Shown: piece by piece, positions 27,843 through 31,613 of the stretch
How the letters are laid out: every line of letters begins with the position of its first letter
How positions within the stretch are numbered: the stretch's first letter is position 1
Source of the DNA: an uncultured Pelagibacteraceae bacterium
GTDB taxonomy: Bacteria > Pseudomonadota > Alphaproteobacteria > Pelagibacterales > Pelagibacteraceae
NCBI GenBank assembly: GCA_902633535.1
Contig: CACPGM010000003.1
Location: forward strand, 1 to 31,613
Reading direction: 5' to 3'
Length of the DNA: 31,613 bases
The notes under the pieces: model-generated
Told to the model about the DNA's origin: nothing
What the model saw: the letters and a program-made list of their open reading frames with translations, nothing else
The model's database searches: none
Position numbers and translations under genes: made by a program

Positions 27843-28718
27843 ATGTCAGTACTTATAAATAAAGATACAAAAGTAATTTGTCAGGGTTTTACAGGAGCAC
27901 ATGGTACTTTTCATTCAGAACAAGCAATTAAATATGGAACTAACTTAGTCGGAGGGGTAACACCTAAAAAAGGTGGCCAAAAACATTTAGATAGGCCAGT
28001 ATTTAATAGTGTTATAGAAGCTAAAAATGAAGTTGGAGCAGATGCATCCATGATTTATGTGCCAGCAAAATTTGCAGCCGCAGCCATTATAGAAGCAATT
28101 AATGCTTCTGTAGAATTAATTGTATGTATCACAGAAGGTATACCAGTTCAGGATATGCTTAAAGTAAGAAAAAAACTAAGTGGGTCAAAAAGCAGATTGA
28201 TAGGACCTAATTGTCCAGGAATAATAACACCAGAGGAGTGTAAAATTGGAATTATGCCAGGAAGTATTCATAAAAAAGGATCAGTAGGAATTATATCTAG
28301 ATCTGGAACTCTTACTTATGAAGCTGTTGCACAAACAACTGAAATTGGATTAGGTCAATCAACATGTATTGGTATTGGAGGAGATCCAATTAATGGAACA
28401 AATTTTATTGACTGTTTAGATTTATTTTTAAATGATGAAGAAACAGAGTCTATTTTAATGATAGGTGAAATTGGAGGAACTGCAGAGGAAGAGGCCGCAG
28501 AATTTGTTAAAAGTCACAAAATCAAAAAACCAATAGTTGGATTTATTGCTGGTATTACAGCCCCACCAGGAAGAAGGATGGGTCATGCGGGTGCAATTAT
28601 TTCAGGAGGCAAAGGTGGTGCTGAGGATAAAATCAAGAAAATGGAGGAATCTGGAATTACAGTAGCCAAATCCCCTTCAATAATTGGTAAAACTTTATTT
28701 AATAAATTGTCAAATTGA
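27843..28718 (+). CDS. sucD: Succinyl-CoA synthetase alpha subunit SucD
   Basis: CoA-binding subunit that carries the phosphohistidine. 291 residues: [33 protein letters not shown], the CoA-domain blocks [11 protein letters not shown] and [29 protein letters not shown], and His248 in [15 protein letters not shown] as the phosphorylated residue. ATG 27843 gives the family N terminus; a longer frame from 27804 would overlap sucC and adds an unrelated lysine-rich stretch, so I reject it. Confidence 0.97.
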   Translation: MSVLINKDTKVICQGFTGAHGTFHSEQAIKYGTNLVGGVTPKKGGQKHLDRPVFNSVIEAKNEVGADASMIYVPAKFAAAAIIEAINASVELIVCITEGIPVQDMLKVRKKLSGSKSRLIGPNCPGIITPEECKIGIMPGSIHKKGSVGIISRSGTLTYEAVAQTTEIGLGQSTCIGIGGDPINGTNFIDCLDLFLNDEETESILMIGEIGGTAEEEAAEFVKSHKIKKPIVGFIAGITAPPGRRMGHAGAIISGGKGGAEDKIKKMEESGITVAKSPSIIGKTLFNKLSN

Positions 28719-28752
28719 AAAATTATATTAGAGGACTATATTAAATAAATAG

Positions 28753-31613
28753 ATGTCAACATCAAAAAATTTTGAATATGAAAAAAATTCATTTTTAAAT
28801 AAATCTAATAGTGCATTTATTGAACAAATGTATCTTAAATTTATTAACAAGGATGTAGATTTACCAAATAGTTGGAAAGATTATTTTGAAGGAATTGGAG
28901 ATGAATTAAATATTATTGCAAAAGAAATTAACGGACCTTCTTGGGGTCCAAAAAAAAACCAAATAGATATTGATGAGCTTCAGAAAAAAATTGATCAAAA
29001 AGAAATTAGTTCTAATAAAGTAATTATAAATACAGATAGCATACCTGCAAGTTCATCAAAATCAAATGAAGACTCAATAAAAGCTGTCTCTATGATAAGA
29101 TCGTACAGGCAAAGAGGACATCTTATTGCTAAATTAGATCCACTTGAATTATTAAAATCTGACTATTTAGATGAGCTTCACCCAGAGTCATTCGGTTTTA
29201 AAAAAGATGACTATAAAAAAAATATTTATTTAGGTGGAGTTATTAACAAACAAAATTCTAATATTAAAGAAATACTTGATTTTTTAAAAAAAACTTACTG
29301 TGGACCGATTGGATATGAATATATGCATATTTCAAATCCAACTGAAAGAAAATGGTTTAGAGATAGAGTAGAAAAGTCAAAAGACAATATGAATTTTACC
29401 AAAAATGGTAAAGAAGCAATTTTAAATAAATTAATTCAAGCGGAAGGTTTTGAAAAATTTCTTCATACAAAATATGTTGGAACTAAAAGATTTGGATTAG
29501 ATGGTGGTGAAAGTTTAATACCTGCTTTAGAACAAATAATTAAAATTAGTGGTCAATCTCAAGTCAAAGAAGTCAAGATTGGAATGTCACACAGAGGAAG
29601 ATTAAATGTTTTAGCAAATGTATTGCAGAAATCTTACAAAAGAATATTTAATGAATTTGCCGGAGAGTTTGGAATAACATCTGAAGAAGAAGCAGGTGAT
29701 GTAAAATATCATTTGGGAGCTTCTTCAAACAGAGAATTTGATGGAAATTCAGTACATGTAAGTTTAACTGATAATCCGTCTCATTTAGAAGCTGTTAACC
29801 CAGTTGTTTTGGGCCAAACTAGAGCAAAACAATTCTTTCATAAAGATAAAGAAAGAAAAAAAGTAATCCCAATACTAATTCATGGTGATGCTGCTTTTGC
29901 TGGTCAAGGAGTTGTTGCAGAATGTTTTGCGATGTCTGGATTGCCAGGTCATAATACAGGTGGAACGATACATATTATCATTAACAATCAGATTGGTTTT
30001 ACAACTAGTCCAAGATTTGCTCGTTCATCACCATATCCATCTGATGTTGCAAAGATGGTTGATGCGCCAATAATACATGCTAACGGTGATAATCCAGAGG
30101 CAGTTGTTTATGCGGCTAGAGTTGCAACCGACTTTAGATTAAAGTTTAATAGAGATGTTGTTATAGACTTATTTTGCTACAGAAGATTTGGACACAATGA
30201 AGGAGATGAGCCATCATTTACCCAACCATTAATGTATGAAAAAATTAGATCACATCCATCAACAGTAAAAGTTTATGGAAAAAAATTAGTAGATGAAAAA
30301 ATTATTACTAATGAAAATTTAGATGATTTAATTAAAAAATTTAAAGATTTGCTTAATGATCAGTTTAAAAACGCAAAAGATTACAAACCTAAGATTGCAT
30401 GGTTCGAAGGTACTTGGTCTGCATATAAACCTGAAAGAGGCAAAGACAAACGTGGTATTACAGGGGCTGATACAAAAAAACTCATAAAAATTTCTGAAAA
30501 AATAAATTCTTTGCCAGAAGAATTAAATTTACACAAAACAATTGTTAAAATATTAAATAATAGAAAAGAAAATGTAAAAAAAGGGTCTGATATAGATTGG
30601 TCAACGGCAGAGTCACTAGCATTTGGATCATTATTAGAAGAAGGATATCCAGTAAGGTTAGTTGGTCAAGATTCTGGAAGAGGAACTTTTAGTCAAAGAC
30701 ACTCTGTGTTAAGAAATCAAAAAGATAATAGCCGATATGTTCCTTTAAATAATATTTCTAATAATCAAAAACATTTTGAAGTAGTGGATAGTTTTTTATC
30801 TGAACTTGCAGTTTTAGGTTTTGAATATGGTTATAGCTTGGTAGAACCAAATACTCTTACGATTTGGGAAGCACAATTTGGAGATTTTGCAAATGGTGCT
30901 CAAGTCGTAATTGACCAATTTATTGCATCAGGAGAAAGAAAATGGAGAAGAGCTTCAGGATTAGTAATGTTATTACCTCATGGATATGAGGGTCAAGGAC
31001 CAGAACATTCATCTGCTAGATTAGAGAGATTTTTGCAATTATGTTCAAACGACAATATGCAAATTATGAATTGTACAACACCAGCAAATTATTTTCATGC
31101 TATAAGAAGACAAATGCATAGAGACTTTAGAAAACCGCTGATTATAATGACACCTAAATCATTATTAAGAAATAAATATTGTGTTTCTTACTTGAATGAT
31201 TTTAGTAAAGAAAATTCTTTTCATCGTGTTTTGTGGGATCATGCAATAGACCCTAAAACCAAAGGGTTTATAAAACTTCAAAAAAGTTCAAAAATGAGAA
31301 AAGTAATTTTATGTTCAGGTAAAATTTATTTTGATTTATTAGAAGCTAGGGAAAAATTGAGAGTGGATGACGTTATTTTATTTAGAATTGAGCAGCTTTA
31401 CCCATTTCCTGCAAAAGCATTGGTCAAAGAACTTAAACCCTATGCTAAATCTGCAACATTTCATTGGTGTCAAGAAGAACCAAAAAATATGGGTGCTTGG
31501 TTTTCAGTGAGGGATTATATCCAATGGACATTAGATAATATTAGGGCTAATAATAATAAAATTTCTTATATAGGAAGGAGTCCAGACGCGTCACCAGCAA
31601 CAGGTTATGCAAA
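28753..31613 (+). CDS. sucA: 2-oxoglutarate dehydrogenase E1 component SucA, 3' end beyond the window
   Basis: Thiamine-diphosphate-dependent decarboxylation of 2-oxoglutarate, first step of the complex that makes succinyl-CoA for SucCD. 953 codons are visible with no stop before the edge, so only a short C-terminal part is missing. Blocks: an N-terminal FIEQMYLKFINKDVDLP segment that matches the E2/E3-binding region, RSYRQRGHLIAKLDPL, the active-site KIGMSHRGRLNVLANVL, the ThDP motif from HGDAAFAGQG (His377 onward) to IINNQIGFTTSP, DLFCYRRFGHNEGDEP, and the transketolase-like VGQDSGRGTFSQRHSVL, EAQFGDFANGAQ and LLPHGYEGQGPEHSSAR. It begins 34 bases after sucD. sucB should follow outside the window. 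Confidence 0.96.
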   Translation, partial: MSTSKNFEYEKNSFLNKSNSAFIEQMYLKFINKDVDLPNSWKDYFEGIGDELNIIAKEINGPSWGPKKNQIDIDELQKKIDQKEISSNKVIINTDSIPASSSKSNEDSIKAVSMIRSYRQRGHLIAKLDPLELLKSDYLDELHPESFGFKKDDYKKNIYLGGVINKQNSNIKEILDFLKKTYCGPIGYEYMHISNPTERKWFRDRVEKSKDNMNFTKNGKEAILNKLIQAEGFEKFLHTKYVGTKRFGLDGGESLIPALEQIIKISGQSQVKEVKIGMSHRGRLNVLANVLQKSYKRIFNEFAGEFGITSEEEAGDVKYHLGASSNREFDGNSVHVSLTDNPSHLEAVNPVVLGQTRAKQFFHKDKERKKVIPILIHGDAAFAGQGVVAECFAMSGLPGHNTGGTIHIIINNQIGFTTSPRFARSSPYPSDVAKMVDAPIIHANGDNPEAVVYAARVATDFRLKFNRDVVIDLFCYRRFGHNEGDEPSFTQPLMYEKIRSHPSTVKVYGKKLVDEKIITNENLDDLIKKFKDLLNDQFKNAKDYKPKIAWFEGTWSAYKPERGKDKRGITGADTKKLIKISEKINSLPEELNLHKTIVKILNNRKENVKKGSDIDWSTAESLAFGSLLEEGYPVRLVGQDSGRGTFSQRHSVLRNQKDNSRYVPLNNISNNQKHFEVVDSFLSELAVLGFEYGYSLVEPNTLTIWEAQFGDFANGAQVVIDQFIASGERKWRRASGLVMLLPHGYEGQGPEHSSARLERFLQLCSNDNMQIMNCTTPANYFHAIRRQMHRDFRKPLIIMTPKSLLRNKYCVSYLNDFSKENSFHRVLWDHAIDPKTKGFIKLQKSSKMRKVILCSGKIYFDLLEAREKLRVDDVILFRIEQLYPFPAKALVKELKPYAKSATFHWCQEEPKNMGAWFSVRDYIQWTLDNIRANNNKISYIGRSPDASPATGYA

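Noticed and set aside
1..31613. CRISPR arrays, insertion sequences, tRNA or rRNA genes
   Set aside because: No regularly spaced repeats, transposase-like frames, cloverleaf-like or rRNA sequence were recognised on either strand; a tRNA or rRNA model search was not possible here.

Overview
The window looks like a piece of a streamlined SAR11 (Candidatus Pelagibacter-like) alphaproteobacterial genome. It is strongly AT-rich, and genes abut or overlap by a few bases. It carries a DMSP demethylation cluster (dmdC-dmdB-hydrolase-dmdA) whose DmdA is very close to what I remember of the Pelagibacter protein. The ffh leader matches a structured RNA described from Pelagibacter. No rRNA, tRNA, insertion sequence, phage gene or CRISPR array is visible.

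Layout. (1) 1-2563, minus strand: dapF, then an open frame that begins as the SRP receptor FtsY and, without a stop, becomes a TRAP large permease running off the left edge. (2) 2564-2724: divergent intergenic region with a promoter-like stretch and a multi-hairpin RNA, the probable 'ffh RNA motif'. (3) 2725-18443, plus strand, almost gapless: ffh, rpsP, trmD, rplS (protein targeting and translation); leuC, leuD, leuB (leucine synthesis); dmdC, dmdB, an alpha/beta hydrolase and dmdA (DMSP demethylation and methylmercaptopropionate breakdown); asd; and sdhCDAB (complex II). (4) 18433-25652: an accessory catabolic island with leftward mmsA and an IclR regulator, and rightward iron-type alcohol dehydrogenase, TRAP transporter dctP-dctQ-dctM and a small secreted protein. 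(5) 25713-31613, plus strand: mdh, sucC, sucD and most of sucA (TCA cycle).

How it fits together. DmdA moves a methyl group of DMSP to tetrahydrofolate. DmdB and DmdC then activate and oxidise the remaining methylmercaptopropionate. The hydrolase lies between dmdB and dmdA and could act on a thioester late in that route (inference). In the accessory island the TRAP system probably imports a small hydroxy- or keto-acid, the dehydrogenase oxidises it to a semialdehyde, and MmsA turns that into acetyl- or propionyl-CoA, with IclR as the likely local regulator (inference). The acyl-CoA produced would feed the TCA and sdh genes on either side.

Points that most deserve a second look are the FtsY/TRAP chimeric frame (an assembly join until shown otherwise), the ffh leader RNA with a competing pairing, a 63-base segment shared almost exactly by the tails of ribosomal proteins S16 and L19, an SdhD with no histidine, the orphan hydrolase in the DMSP cluster, and a possible 20-codon ORF translationally coupled to dctP. 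No wholly new system is evident; most of the window is core metabolism.
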